The notes under the pieces: generated by a model | What the model saw: only the letters and a program-made list of their open reading frames with translations | The model's database searches: none | What the model was told of the DNA's origin: nothing | Position numbers and translations under genes: made by a program | Part shown: in pieces, positions 8,793 through 17,952 of the stretch | How the letters are laid out: every line of letters begins with the position of its first letter | Position numbering within the stretch: position 1 is the first letter of the stretch | Origin: Croceicoccus mobilis | Lineage (GTDB): Bacteria > Pseudomonadota > Alphaproteobacteria > Sphingomonadales > Sphingomonadaceae | Direction: 5' to 3' | Length of the DNA: 64,000 bases | Assembly (NCBI RefSeq): GCF_001661965.1 | Contig: NZ_LYWZ01000027.1 | Location: forward strand, 245,067 to 309,066

Positions 8793-10022
8793 GTGACCAA
8801 TAAGGCGGTCGCGCCGCACCTTGTCTGGACGCGTCACCGAACAGGTCATTGGGACCGACCGAACGCGGCTGAGTGGAGGCACCTGGAAGAGCGGCCGATC
8901 AGAGGCGAGATCGTCTCGCTCACCGGGCTGAGGGGAGTTGCTGCGACCTGGGTGTTCCTGGGTCATTGCGCCATGCTCATGCAATGGGGCATCCCGTTGC
9001 TGGAATGGCCAAAGCTGGCAGTCGATCTTTTCATTCTGTTGAGCGGCTTTGTCATGGCCTATCAGTTGCATTCAGGCTGCGAACAGCCATGGCTGCAATT
9101 CTTCAAAAAGCGCTTCTTCCGCCTCGCACCTGCCTATTACGTGCTTTTGGTCATCGCGATCGCCATTGGCCCTCTTCTGGGTGAAATGCGCGAGGTTTTC
9201 GTCACACATCTTTCCGCCAATCCGGTTGGCCAGGGCCGCTATGATGATCAGTCACTGGGCAATCTGCTGATCCATGCCAGCTTCCTGTTCGGCCTGTTTC
9301 CCAATTATGCGCAGCACACCGCAATGCCCGACTGGTCGGTCAGCCTGGAGATGCAATTCTATATCGCATTCCCCGTTATCGCGCTGATGTTCAGGCGATT
9401 TGGCTGGTTCGCCGTCACCATTGCCCTTTCAGCCCTCAGCGTCTGCGTGATGTTCCTTGCAGGCGGCTGGATCGCCAGCTTCCCCGAGCCGGCCTTTCTG
9501 CCGATAAAGCTCAATCTATTCCTAGCCGGATCGCTGCTCGCCCTGATCCCCGCCGACGGATCGGCTATCCCGCTCTACCTTGCGCGAGCCGTCCTTGTCG
9601 CAGCCATTCCGATGGACGGTGAATTCGATACGAACGAGATATTCTCGATACTCGGCACCGGACTGATAGGAAGTCTTGCATGTTCCTTTGCCGGGAGCTG
9701 GAGGCTGCCACCTGTCACTTTGGCAGAGCGTATTCTGGAAACGCGACTGCTGCGCTGGCTTGGTGAAATCTCGTTCAGCCTTTATCTGGTCCACCTCCTG
9801 CTCATCGTGCCGATCGGCAGCGCGCTGCTACGGTTCGGCATCGACCATTGGCATCCCGTCCTGCGCTTTGCCGCGCTCGCCTCGGCCTCCTTACCCGTTG
9901 TCCTTGGCGGCGCCCATCTGCTGTATCGATATGTCGAACTGCCCGGCATCCGCATCGGGCGCGGGAAAGCCATGCAGGGGGTCGTGCAGAAGCTGGCTGG
10001 AAGATGGTTGCCGCGCGGGTAA
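8793..10022 (+). CDS. Acyltransferase 3 family membrane protein (OafA-like)
   Basis: An integral membrane acyltransferase that transfers acyl groups to surface sugars or lipids. Signature motifs: SLTGLRGVAATWVFLGHC near the N-terminus (R and H of the family motif), DLFILLSGFVMAY, FFKKRFFRLAPAYY and SLEMQFYIAFP, with about ten hydrophobic helices and the C-terminal LGEISFSLYLVH. The start is uncertain: no ATG lies between the homology start and 8583. GTG at 8793 is the best choice. A CTG at 8881 just after TGGAGG was considered. The gene is divergent from metY. Confidence 0.85.
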   Translation: MTNKAVAPHLVWTRHRTGHWDRPNAAEWRHLEERPIRGEIVSLTGLRGVAATWVFLGHCAMLMQWGIPLLEWPKLAVDLFILLSGFVMAYQLHSGCEQPWLQFFKKRFFRLAPAYYVLLVIAIAIGPLLGEMREVFVTHLSANPVGQGRYDDQSLGNLLIHASFLFGLFPNYAQHTAMPDWSVSLEMQFYIAFPVIALMFRRFGWFAVTIALSALSVCVMFLAGGWIASFPEPAFLPIKLNLFLAGSLLALIPADGSAIPLYLARAVLVAAIPMDGEFDTNEIFSILGTGLIGSLACSFAGSWRLPPVTLAERILETRLLRWLGEISFSLYLVHLLLIVPIGSALLRFGIDHWHPVLRFAALASASLPVVLGGAHLLYRYVELPGIRIGRGKAMQGVVQKLAGRWLPRG

Positions 10023-10139
10023 CGGCCGCGCCGATGCCGGTCTGACCTACGCTTCTCAGGAAAGCGGGGGCCTTCCCACCCGCCACGCCTCGGAACGCCA
10101 GTACGGCCCCCCGCGTTGGCTTCGTGGAAGGAGACGTCG

Positions 10140-11495
10140 ATGATACTCGAGAAAATCAAGACACCGGGCCTCTCTCACCTTTCCTATCTCGTGGGTTCGG
10201 ATGGACAAGCGGCCGTGATCGATCCGCGCCGCGACTGCGAGATCTATGTCGAGATGGCCCGTGCCAACGGATTGTCCATCACCCATATCTTCGAGACCCA
10301 CCGCAACGAGGATCTGGTATCGGGCGCGCCGATCCTGGCGGAGCTGAGCGGGGCGAAAGTGCTCCACGGCCCCGATGCCGCCGGTGAAGTCCGCTATGCC
10401 GAAACCACGCGCGATGGCGATCGCTTTCCCATCGGCCAGCTTGAGATCCGCGTATTCGAAACGCCCGGCCATACGTTCGACCATATCGCGCTTGCCCTTT
10501 ACGACAGCGCCTATGGCGAGGGGGCCGTAGGCGTGTTCACTGGCGATGCGCTATTCGTGGGCGATGTCGGTCGCACCGATTTCTACCCCAATCGCAAGCG
10601 TGAGGTCGCAGGATTGCTGTTCGATTCCCTGCAGAAGATCCTCGACCTTGGCGATCAGGCGATCATCTATCCCGCTCATGGCGCCGGTTCGGTCTGCGGT
10701 TCGGGCATGGCGGACCGCGAATTCTCGACCGTGGGGCACGAACGCTGGAACAACCCGCTCCTTCAGATCGCGGACCGCGACGCCTTTATCGAACGCAAGG
10801 TGGACGAGCATCATTACCAGCCACCCTATTTCCGTCTGATGGAACGGCTGAACCTCGAAGGCGGCGATCCGGCTCCGCGCATCATGCGGCCGCGGCCGCT
10901 GACTTTGGCCGGGCTGAGCGAATGCGGGGCGGATCATCTCGTCGATATCCGCGAACCCATGGCCTATGCCTCGGGCCATCTTCCGGGGGCGATGAACCTG
11001 CCGGTCGACATGATCCCGGCCTTCGCAGGCTGGTTCATCGGTGAGGGGGAAAGGATCGCGCTGGTCGCATCATCGCACGACCAGCTGGAACAGGCGATGC
11101 AGCATCTTGTCCGCATCGCGCTCGACAATGTCGTGGGCGGTTATGTGGGCGTCGTCCCCGCCGCCGCGTCGGGCCAGGAAATGCGCGCCATTCCCATGAT
11201 CGGAACGGCGGAAGTCAGGGAACGGCTGGAAGGCCAGAGCGAAGGCTGGACCTTGCTGGACGTGCGCGACGCCGACGAACGCGCCGTAACCGCAATCGAA
11301 GGTTCGCGCCACATCTATGTCGGTGAACTTTCCGAAGAATGGAAGAAACTCGATCCCTCGGGCGCCTATACGCTGATGTGCGCCAGCGGCATGCGGGCGA
11401 CCGTCGCGGCCGGCTGGCTTGACGCGCAGGGGTTCGACAATCTCGACATTTACCTGGGGTCGATGGGCGCGTGGAAGGCGGCGCAGCAGGAATGA
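10140..11495 (+). CDS. MBL-fold / tandem rhodanese protein (persulfide-related), copy 1
   Basis: A 451-residue protein: metallo-beta-lactamase domain (about 1-240) then two rhodanese domains. The first (GADHLVDIREPMAY...) lacks an active Cys; the second (WTLLDVRDADER...) has the loop CASGMR with the catalytic Cys. This is the domain order of ETHE1/CstB-type persulfide dioxygenase-sulfurtransferases. The usual THxHxDH metal motif is THRNEDL (H54, N56, D58, L59), so iron binding may be altered. The next motifs TPGH, FTGDALFVGD and YPAHGAGSVCG are present. ATG at 10140 follows GGAAGGAG. A close paralogue lies at 43097. Confidence 0.9.
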   Translation: MILEKIKTPGLSHLSYLVGSDGQAAVIDPRRDCEIYVEMARANGLSITHIFETHRNEDLVSGAPILAELSGAKVLHGPDAAGEVRYAETTRDGDRFPIGQLEIRVFETPGHTFDHIALALYDSAYGEGAVGVFTGDALFVGDVGRTDFYPNRKREVAGLLFDSLQKILDLGDQAIIYPAHGAGSVCGSGMADREFSTVGHERWNNPLLQIADRDAFIERKVDEHHYQPPYFRLMERLNLEGGDPAPRIMRPRPLTLAGLSECGADHLVDIREPMAYASGHLPGAMNLPVDMIPAFAGWFIGEGERIALVASSHDQLEQAMQHLVRIALDNVVGGYVGVVPAAASGQEMRAIPMIGTAEVRERLEGQSEGWTLLDVRDADERAVTAIEGSRHIYVGELSEEWKKLDPSGAYTLMCASGMRATVAAGWLDAQGFDNLDIYLGSMGAWKAAQQE

Positions 11496-11540
11496 CCCGG
11501 CAGGGGGGGTCCCGCCCCTCCCCCGCCTTGCTGCTGCCAA

Positions 11541-13241
11541 CTAGTCGATGCGGACTTCCCGTTCGCGCGGGAGATAGGCGGGATAGGGTTCGTTTTCAGT
11601 CGCGGCATCGCGGCCCATCGCCAGCTTCAGCATATGCTCGCGCATGCGGCACTGCATCTCCCACCCGCGCTGGGGGTCGGGTGATTGGGCCAGCAGGCGC
11701 AGCACCATGGCGGTGGGCGTGTGGTCCACCACTTGCAGCTTTGCCTCCTCCTTGTTGATGACATCCTCGTCATTGGCGACGAACTCGGCAAAATCCTCGC
11801 GCAGCGCATCGATATCGGCCCTGTGGTCCAGATAGAGATGCGCGACCTTGGTCAGGCTCGGGTCCTTCTTCGTCCAGTTTTCGAAACTGTCCTGCACGAA
11901 ATTGCCGACAGGGGCGATGATCCGGCGATTGTCCCACGTGCGAAGCCTGAGATGGGTAAAGCCAATCTTCTCGACATAGCACCAGTCGCCGCTGAACATC
12001 ACGGCGTCGCCGATCCTGGCCGTTTTCGAAAAGGCGATCTGCAGCGATGCCATGATATCGCCCAACAGCTTGCGCGCGGCAAAGGCCAGCACGACGGTGA
12101 ACAGCCCCGCCGATGCCAGAAGCGAGAAGCCCAGCGTCTCGTTGATATTCGTCTGGAGAAGAACGATGCCGATGCCCAAAAGCAGGATGATGACGATGCC
12201 CATGCGCCGCACCGCTGACAGCATGGTGTAATAATTGCGGTCGTTCTCATGGTCGGGCTTCGAAAAATCCTCGATCTGGCTATCGGCCACGCGGTCGAGG
12301 ATGCCTTCGAGGATCGACAGGAATACGGCGGCGGCGGCGAATACGATCAGCAAGGTCTGCAGAGGGTTGAGGATCGCATTGATCAGCCCCGAAAAGCTGA
12401 AGGCCAGGTTCCGCACCAGCGCGAAAGTGCCGGCAAAGGCAAGGATCGCGACCGGCATGCGCACCGCCCGCAGGATGCGCGCGGCGATATTGTCATCGTA
12501 CCGAGTGATGAAATCGCCGATCGCGCGCCATGTCAGCCCCGCAGCGGCAATGGCGATGAGTATGACAATGGGCAGCGCGATCACTTCCCACCACATCAGC
12601 GTCCAGAACGCAGGCTTGCGCAGGGCGGCGGGCAGGGTCTTTTCGAAACGCGTCGGGCCATAGGCCGCATAAAGTGCCGGGACATTCTGCACCGTCTGGC
12701 TGGCGAACAGCCAGACCGGGTCCTGCCCCGGTTCCTGCACCCGCGCGATCCTGATCGAGGTCGTTCGCCCATCCACCTCGATCCGGCCCAGCCGGATATT
12801 GCGCCGGGGCGCGCCCGCCATCGGGTCCTTGCTGGATGTCGTGGTGTCGACCGCGTCGGGCCTGTCCGACAGTCCGCTCCAGTCGATGACGATGGATCCT
12901 CTCACCACCTCATAGAGCATGGCCGCCAGCTTCGGCCCCTCCTCGCGCCGCTCTGCCGGTGAGAGATGCGTCATGTCGAGCGCATAGCCCGCGCGCACCC
13001 AGTCGCCGTCCTGCCCTGCATCGAGGAAGCTTTCCAGAAGCGCCTGCGGGGTATCGCGGTACAGATCGTCGGGTGCATCGGCGATGCCGCCGTTCAGCCG
13101 ATCGACCTTGTAGACATAAGGTTCGCTGGAGGTGGCGGCATTGCCCTGCGCCATGGCAGCAGCCGAGAGCGTCATCGCCAAAAGAGCACACAGGAGGGCG
13201 GTCAGGCGTGCAAGCGCCAGCTTGGGGAACAGGGCGGTCAT
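11541..13241 (-). CDS. MscS-family mechanosensitive ion channel
   Basis: A 566-residue channel protein with a signal peptide ending near AMAQ, a periplasmic domain of about 180 residues, several transmembrane helices, and the MscS core: a pore-lining helix rich in Gly/Ala (GFSLLASAGLFTVVLAFAARKLLGD) followed by the beta domain (IGDAVMFSGDWCYVEKIGFTHLRLRTWDNRRI). It is larger than E. coli MscS because of the added N-terminal part. Start 13241 was chosen for the signal peptide, although the AAGG site is very close. Expected to open on membrane tension during hypo-osmotic shock. Confidence 0.9.
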   Translation of the reverse strand: MTALFPKLALARLTALLCALLAMTLSAAAMAQGNAATSSEPYVYKVDRLNGGIADAPDDLYRDTPQALLESFLDAGQDGDWVRAGYALDMTHLSPAERREEGPKLAAMLYEVVRGSIVIDWSGLSDRPDAVDTTTSSKDPMAGAPRRNIRLGRIEVDGRTTSIRIARVQEPGQDPVWLFASQTVQNVPALYAAYGPTRFEKTLPAALRKPAFWTLMWWEVIALPIVILIAIAAAGLTWRAIGDFITRYDDNIAARILRAVRMPVAILAFAGTFALVRNLAFSFSGLINAILNPLQTLLIVFAAAAVFLSILEGILDRVADSQIEDFSKPDHENDRNYYTMLSAVRRMGIVIILLLGIGIVLLQTNINETLGFSLLASAGLFTVVLAFAARKLLGDIMASLQIAFSKTARIGDAVMFSGDWCYVEKIGFTHLRLRTWDNRRIIAPVGNFVQDSFENWTKKDPSLTKVAHLYLDHRADIDALREDFAEFVANDEDVINKEEAKLQVVDHTPTAMVLRLLAQSPDPQRGWEMQCRMREHMLKLAMGRDAATENEPYPAYLPREREVRID

Positions 13242-13482
13242 CCTTATGCAACTTCGCTGACGGGCGATGGTTTCAACCCGGCCCGGATCCGCCCCGCCCG
13301 GGCGCATCGGCTGGGTCTGCCGATCCGGGCCGCCGGAGACCGGGGCAGATGCCGAAGCACGATTATCGAACCCGACAGCCTCTTATGGGCAGGCTGGCTG
13401 GATTTCCGGCTCGTTCGCTGTACCTTTACCGCTGGCGTTACAAGCGTAGCGGTCGCGGCAGGCAGCGGGGTCTTCGTCAGGC

Positions 13483-13728
13483 ATGAAATGGGTATTCTGG
13501 CTGTTCGTTGCGCTTTATGCGCTGGCGCTCCTTATATTCCTGATCGGAACTTTCGGGTGGTTCGGTCAGGAAAAGGACCCGCTGTCAGGCGTCTTTCTCA
13601 TGCCGCTTGGCATGCCGTGGAACCTGATCGGCGATCGCATCGGCATCGGATCGGCGGCGCTTGCGCTGCTGGCCCCGGCGATCAATGCCGCGATCCTGTT
13701 CGGCCTTTGGAAACGCTTCGGTTCCTGA
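13483..13728 (+). CDS. Small two-helix membrane protein, hypothetical
   Basis: An 81-residue protein with an N-terminal hydrophobic helix (VFWLFVALYALALLIFLIG) and a C-terminal one (GIGSAALALLAPAINAAILFG) linked by a short polar loop with WFGQEKDPLSG. No family recognised. It stands alone between the divergent MscS gene and the convergent transpeptidase gene. The 240 bp upstream hold no other gene. Confidence 0.7.
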   Translation: MKWVFWLFVALYALALLIFLIGTFGWFGQEKDPLSGVFLMPLGMPWNLIGDRIGIGSAALALLAPAINAAILFGLWKRFGS

Positions 13729-13749
13729 AACCGGGCCGCGCCGGGCCTG

Positions 13750-14739
13750 TCAGTCATTCGCCGCCAGCAGCGTCATCGGGCGCCCGCTATTGTGCGCGCC
13801 GACACCGGCTGAAGTGACGAGCACCGTCGTCCCCTCCTCCACCCGGCCGCGCAGTTGATCATAGAAGCCGGGCGGCAGACGAAGGCGGTGCAGCGCCATG
13901 GCGTCAAGCGCATGATTTGCCTCCCCCTCATGCCCGGGCACGCCGATCAGCACCCAGTGCGGCTTGCCGTCCGCTCCGCGATGCATCGTCGCGACATGGG
14001 TGCCCACGTGGTCCTCGATCACTGCGCGCGAACGCCCCACTTCCTGTCCGTTGCGCATCACGACGACCCGCTGGTCACTGGTGGAAATGATGATCGAAAG
14101 CGGCCCTTCGTCGGGAACGGTATGGTTCCATTCCCAGTTCTCCTCATCCGCCAGCGCATGATGCGTGGCCGCCCCGCCCAGTTCGTCCACCGGGGCCAGC
14201 ACGCCGCCGGCCAGCGTGCGGATCGGCGCGCCGGCGCGTCCAGTCACGACCACCGTCCCGCCCATGCTGGTGATCTGGAACAGCTCTTTCGCGAAATTAT
14301 AGGGCAAATGCACGCAGCCATGGCTTTCGGGATAGCCCGGAAGACCGCCCGCATGCAGGGCGACGCCATCCCATGTCAGCCGCTCCTGAAAGAACATCGG
14401 GGCATTGTTATAGGTGCTTGACCGGTGATCCGCGTCCTTTTGCAGGATCTGGAACACACCCGTCGGCGTCTCATGCCCCGGCTTGCCCGTCGACACGGTC
14501 GAGACACCGATATTAACCCCGTTGCGATAGACGAAGGCGATCTGCGCCGTCAGGTCGACAAGAACGGTGACCGGGCCATCTGGCGCGATTTCGGGCGCCC
14601 AGACCCAATCGCCGGGCGCCAGGCCCTCGACCGCCTCGGCAAGCTCCAGCGCGGAGGATACCTTGGAACCCTGCGCCAGCGCGGGCGCTGCGGGCAGCGT
14701 CAGCGCGCCCGCCATAAATATCGCGACCAGACCCCGCAT
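13750..14739 (-). CDS. Periplasmic L,D-transpeptidase (YkuD domain)
   Basis: A 329-residue exported enzyme expected to crosslink peptidoglycan or attach proteins to it. A signal peptide (to ALAQ) precedes the YkuD domain at about residues 55-175. The catalytic motif reads HAGGLPGYPESHGCVHLP, with the nucleophile Cys143 and catalytic His; His replaces the common Arg in HGC(V)RLP. A second, less conserved repeat-like region (LSIIISTSDQRVVVMRNGQEVG) follows. A GTG codon just before the ATG at 14739 is an alternative start; AGGGGG lies upstream. Confidence 0.9.
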   Translation of the reverse strand: MRGLVAIFMAGALTLPAAPALAQGSKVSSALELAEAVEGLAPGDWVWAPEIAPDGPVTVLVDLTAQIAFVYRNGVNIGVSTVSTGKPGHETPTGVFQILQKDADHRSSTYNNAPMFFQERLTWDGVALHAGGLPGYPESHGCVHLPYNFAKELFQITSMGGTVVVTGRAGAPIRTLAGGVLAPVDELGGAATHHALADEENWEWNHTVPDEGPLSIIISTSDQRVVVMRNGQEVGRSRAVIEDHVGTHVATMHRGADGKPHWVLIGVPGHEGEANHALDAMALHRLRLPPGFYDQLRGRVEEGTTVLVTSAGVGAHNSGRPMTLLAAND

Positions 14740-14769
14740 CACTTAATCCCCCTTTGAAAACGAAACCGA

Positions 14770-15216
14770 TCAATCCGCCTTTTTGAAACGAAACAGCACG
14801 TGGCGCGTGACGATCGAAAGCTTATCCCCTTTGTCGGAGAGGATATAGGCGCTCGCCTGCGGCAAGTCGGCGGCCAGTTCCTCGCCAAAGGATGGCGGCG
14901 GGCACAGCGCGCGCGTCGCAGCGACGGGGCCGATGGTGAGGATGCCCTTCCCCTCGATCGCATCGCCCGCACTCCAGTCGGCAGTGCCATTGTTACAGTC
15001 GAGTTTGAGCGACACGGCATTCTCCCTGCCGAAGCGCAGCGTGTGCCTGCTCGCCTGTTCCGCAGTAAGCGTGACGGGGCGCTTGTTGGCCGTGTGAATT
15101 TCGCGCAATTCCCACGTCTGCCGCGCCAGCGGATGCGAAGGCTTGCCGGAGATGCTGGCACAGCCGGACAGCGCGACCATGGTAATCAGGGCGTAACATA
15201 GCTTCGTCGTCGTCAT
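14770..15216 (-). CDS. META-domain lipoprotein (HslJ-like)
   Basis: A 148-residue lipoprotein. The signal ends in the lipobox LSGC (VALSGCAS). The mature part has the META/HslJ pattern: WELREI near the start, a beta-rich core with LDCNNGTADWSAG (the family's CN...G motif) and ALCPPP later. Start ATG at 15216 was chosen for the signal peptide. It lies 30 bp upstream of the transpeptidase gene on the same strand, so the two may be co-transcribed. META proteins are linked to envelope or stress functions; the precise role is unknown. Confidence 0.75.
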   Translation of the reverse strand: MTTTKLCYALITMVALSGCASISGKPSHPLARQTWELREIHTANKRPVTLTAEQASRHTLRFGRENAVSLKLDCNNGTADWSAGDAIEGKGILTIGPVAATRALCPPPSFGEELAADLPQASAYILSDKGDKLSIVTRHVLFRFKKAD

Positions 15217-15279
15217 GGACAGTTCCCGATAGCGAAAGGCCAAAAGCAATATGGCCGGTCATGAAACGATTTGCGGGCG

Positions 15280-15576
15280 TCAGCTGGCGTATTTGGCCAT
15301 GAAGTCGGCGCATTCCTGCGCAGTGCCGGTAATCTCGATACTGGCGCCATCCTTGTCGGACAGGTCGCTTGCCACTTGCGCAATCGTCCGGTCGGCGTCT
15401 TCGGCGCTCATCACCCCGGCATTCTGCGCAGCCTGTATGGTGGAGCACATGCCGGTCATGATGCCCGCCCCCGCCCCGGCACCGGCGGCGGCACCGCCAA
15501 CGATCATGCTGGCGGAAACCCCGCCGATCACCAGCCCGAACACGAGTGCGATCAGGCCGATCGCGAATTTCCCCAT
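15280..15576 (-). CDS. Small membrane-anchored hypothetical protein, Gly/Ala-rich
   Basis: A 98-residue product. ATG at 15576 follows GGAGGG at ideal spacing. A long hydrophobic N-terminal segment (FAIGLIALVFGLVIGG) runs into a glycine/alanine-rich helix (IVGGAAAGAGAGAG), then a soluble C-terminal region with two Cys (MCSTIQ, QECADF). No family recognised. It is upstream of the META lipoprotein on the same strand, with about 60 bp between them. Confidence 0.7.
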   Translation of the reverse strand: MGKFAIGLIALVFGLVIGGVSASMIVGGAAAGAGAGAGIMTGMCSTIQAAQNAGVMSAEDADRTIAQVASDLSDKDGASIEITGTAQECADFMAKYAS

Positions 15577-15860
15577 CACGCCCTCCGTCAGAAATTTCAG
15601 ACCACGCCGCACGGCGTTTCGGATCCGGCCAGCATTTTCCGACCACCTTCGATTCAGACAGTTTGATAGTTGCCTTTGAGATTTGTCAGGTCAATACTAG
15701 ACAAAGATCCCATTTGGCATTCGGGACAATAAATATCATGAGGGGCAACGATAATTTTTCTGCATTGCAGCAAATTAAGTTTGCTCCATGTCAAAGCGCG
15801 TGCAGGATGTAGTGTCTATTCCGCCCAAGATATAATTGTTTTTGTAATGGAGGATTTCAG

Positions 15861-16907
15861 GTGCCACGGAAATTTCTCGTTCGTCTCGCCGCCGCACCGG
15901 TGGCTCTCTCACTGGTCGCAACGCCTGCCATGGCCGAAAAGGCCGACCGGCTCACAACGCTCAACGGTCTGCCCGCCGATGGGGTGGAAAGCGCGCTGAA
16001 ATCCCGCGGTTTCAAATATATAGACAGCAACACCAATTCGATGGGCTATACCTATGCCTATTGGTGGGACAAGGATGACGGGAACTGCATCCGCACCGAA
16101 ACCTATCGCGGAACGGTTGAAACGATCGTCGATGCCAGCGATGCGGACTGTCATCATTCGGGCGGTTCGAATGCTGCGGCAGCCGTGGGCGTGGTCGCCG
16201 GCGCGGCGATTCTGGGCGCGCTGCTGTCGCACAAATCGAACCACCACGATGACGGTTCGCACTATAGCGATGCGCAGGATGAAACGCGTTACGAGAACGG
16301 CTACACTGCCGGTCTCCACAACGCGCCCTATCACAACAAGCACGATTCATCGGCCTATTCGGCGGGCTATACCGCGGGCGTCGAACAGCGCAATGCGAAC
16401 CTGCGGCACCACAGCGGGCGCGGCGGCTATACCGATCATGCCGACTTCAAGGACCTGGAAGGCGCGCGCGCAGCAGGCGGCATGTCGCAGCTTGAAAGCC
16501 GCGGCTTCGTGCAGGTCGACAATTTCACCTCTGGCAATACGCGCTATTCGATCCAGTGGCGCGCCGCTTCGCGCCAGTGCGTGCAGGTGACGATTGCCGA
16601 TGGCCGGTTCTATTCGCTCGACGATATCGGGTCGCATCCGAAATGCCAGTCCGGCTCCGGCAGCTGGTCCGCATCATCAGCGGGCGATCCGGGCACCTGG
16701 TATGGCCGCCTTGTCGGTGCCGCCAGTGACGGGGCCGATGTCCAGATGAGCAACAACGGTTTCCGCCAGGTCGACAGCTTTACGCAAAGCGGCGGCGGTC
16801 ACGGATCGCTCTGGTACAACTCTTCCAGCAGGCAGTGCATCGAACTGACGACGAGCCACGGGCGTGTCGACGGATCGACCATGGTGCCGCGCAGCCGTTG
16901 CCGGTGA
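15861..16907 (+). CDS. Secreted protein with three internal repeats, hypothetical
   Basis: A 348-residue exported protein starting at GTG 15861 after GGAGGATT, with a signal peptide to AMA. It holds three copies of one module: a helix ending L-x-x-RGF-x-x-(I/V)D, then a Y/W-rich strand, a QC or NC pair and a GR-x-(Y/V) turn (about residues 35-85, 205-262 and 285-340; the spacing elements are KSRGFKYIDS, ESRGFVQVDN and SNNGFRQVDS). The middle is rich in His and Asp with YENGYTAGLHNAPYH and YSAGYTAGV. The 280 bp upstream are AT-rich. A strong terminator follows. The function is unknown. Confidence 0.75.
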   Translation: MPRKFLVRLAAAPVALSLVATPAMAEKADRLTTLNGLPADGVESALKSRGFKYIDSNTNSMGYTYAYWWDKDDGNCIRTETYRGTVETIVDASDADCHHSGGSNAAAAVGVVAGAAILGALLSHKSNHHDDGSHYSDAQDETRYENGYTAGLHNAPYHNKHDSSAYSAGYTAGVEQRNANLRHHSGRGGYTDHADFKDLEGARAAGGMSQLESRGFVQVDNFTSGNTRYSIQWRAASRQCVQVTIADGRFYSLDDIGSHPKCQSGSGSWSASSAGDPGTWYGRLVGAASDGADVQMSNNGFRQVDSFTQSGGGHGSLWYNSSSRQCIELTTSHGRVDGSTMVPRSRCR

Positions 16908-16918
16908 ACCGCCGGTTT

Positions 16919-16962
16919 GGGAGCGGCCCACGGAAGCCACCGGGCCGCTCCCAATATATTTT
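16919..16962 (+). terminator. Rho-independent terminator
   Basis: A perfect 11-bp stem, GGGAGCGGCCC (16919-16929) with GGGCCGCTCCC (16942-16952), followed by AATATATTTT. It ends the gene at 15861-16907. Confidence 0.85.
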
Positions 16963-16983
16963 GGATAAGCGGGAGGATTGATG

Positions 16984-17595
16984 ATGCATTCGAAACCGGC
17001 CCTGTTGATTGCCGCCAGCGGTTCGCTGGCGCTTGCGGCCTGCGGATCGGGTGAAACCGAAACCCCGGCAGAGGTGACCGCCGCCGATGCGGCGCCCGCG
17101 TTCCCGGCCGATCTGGTGCAGGTCGGCGATGGCTATCCCGAAAGCGGTGATCCCTGTGTCCGCGTCGGCGAAAGCGAAGCGACCGTGGATTTCCTCGACG
17201 ACAGCGCGGATCTCGTCGCCTGTCCCACGCGTGAGGATGCCGCCGCGCTGGGCGGCCGCAATGTCGGCGTGATCGACAGCTACCACCTTGTCTCCGTGCC
17301 GCGCAGCAGCCCGATGGGCGAAGCGGTGCCGATGGAAATGCCGGTCAGGGAAACCGCCGCGCCAAAGCTGAAGGATCCCATCCGTTCACCCGGCGGGATG
17401 GAAACCCAATGCCTTGCCCGCGTCAACGAGATGACCGGCGGCAATGTCATCGGATCGCGCCGCATTGACGAGGCCGAATCGGGCGTGATGATCTATGTGA
17501 ATGTCGACGGTGCCGAGGCTCCGTGGCAATGCTTCGGATCGCGGGACGGCGTGATCAGCGAAGTCTATTACGGAGGTGACGAGGGCGCGCTTTGA
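16984..17595 (+). CDS. Putative lipoprotein, hypothetical
   Basis: A product of about 203 residues with a lipoprotein signal (SGSLALAACGSG). Three tandem start codons (TTG 16978, ATG 16981, ATG 16984) follow GGGAGG; the spacing fits 16984 best. The mature part is acidic and has four Cys in two pairs (DPCVRVG and LVACPTRE; TQCLARV and WQCFGSRDG), suggesting disulfides in the periplasm. The segment EMTGGNVIGSRRIDEAESGVMIYVNVDGA resembles small YSIRK-unrelated periplasmic domains seen in proteobacteria, but no family can be named. Confidence 0.7.
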   Translation: MHSKPALLIAASGSLALAACGSGETETPAEVTAADAAPAFPADLVQVGDGYPESGDPCVRVGESEATVDFLDDSADLVACPTREDAAALGGRNVGVIDSYHLVSVPRSSPMGEAVPMEMPVRETAAPKLKDPIRSPGGMETQCLARVNEMTGGNVIGSRRIDEAESGVMIYVNVDGAEAPWQCFGSRDGVISEVYYGGDEGAL

Positions 17596-17952
17596 CCGGA
17601 AGCGCCGCTTTGGCGGTGCCCGGCTGATATCGGGTCGGGGATCGCCTGTCGTTGGCTGCAGGTCCGCTCTCGGGCTTGTGCATCGAACCGCGGGTCAAGC
17701 TTACGGACGAACCTTTCGGCGCGCTCGACCTCCTGCCCCTCTCCGACCCGCGGCAAAGCCTTCCGCGCCATGATGCCCCCATCCTCCTTTCGCCAGCGGT
17801 GCGCACGGACGAGAAAGTTGTCGCGGCCCCATCGGGCCTGCTCGATACCTTGATGCCGTGATGATGGAAAAGCGAGGCTGACGGTCGACCGCACCGAGAC
17901 CATCGCCACGTAAGGACAGGCGCCGCGGTGGCTCGCATGGCAGGACCGATCG
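17596..17952 (+). other. Intergenic stretch without a supported gene
   Basis: These 357 bp separate a lipoprotein gene from yeiH. Open frames exist on both strands but none has a ribosome-binding site or coherent composition. The phrase LTDEPFGALD in one frame looks like an ABC Walker B motif but has no supporting sequence around it. It may be a decayed gene. Confidence 0.5.

Noticed and set aside
8881..8883. CTG start for the acyltransferase after TGGAGG
   Set aside because: CTG starts are rare, and a GTG further upstream at 8793 is available; kept only as an alternative.
13259..13482. Cobalamin riboswitch upstream of the 81-residue membrane protein
   Set aside because: Some GC-rich stems are present, but the conserved B12-box and the GCCACTG-like core could not be found on either strand.
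17652..17861. ABC transporter remnant (LTDEPFGALD)
   Set aside because: A single short motif with no Walker A or signature around it and no ribosome-binding site; chance resemblance is likely.
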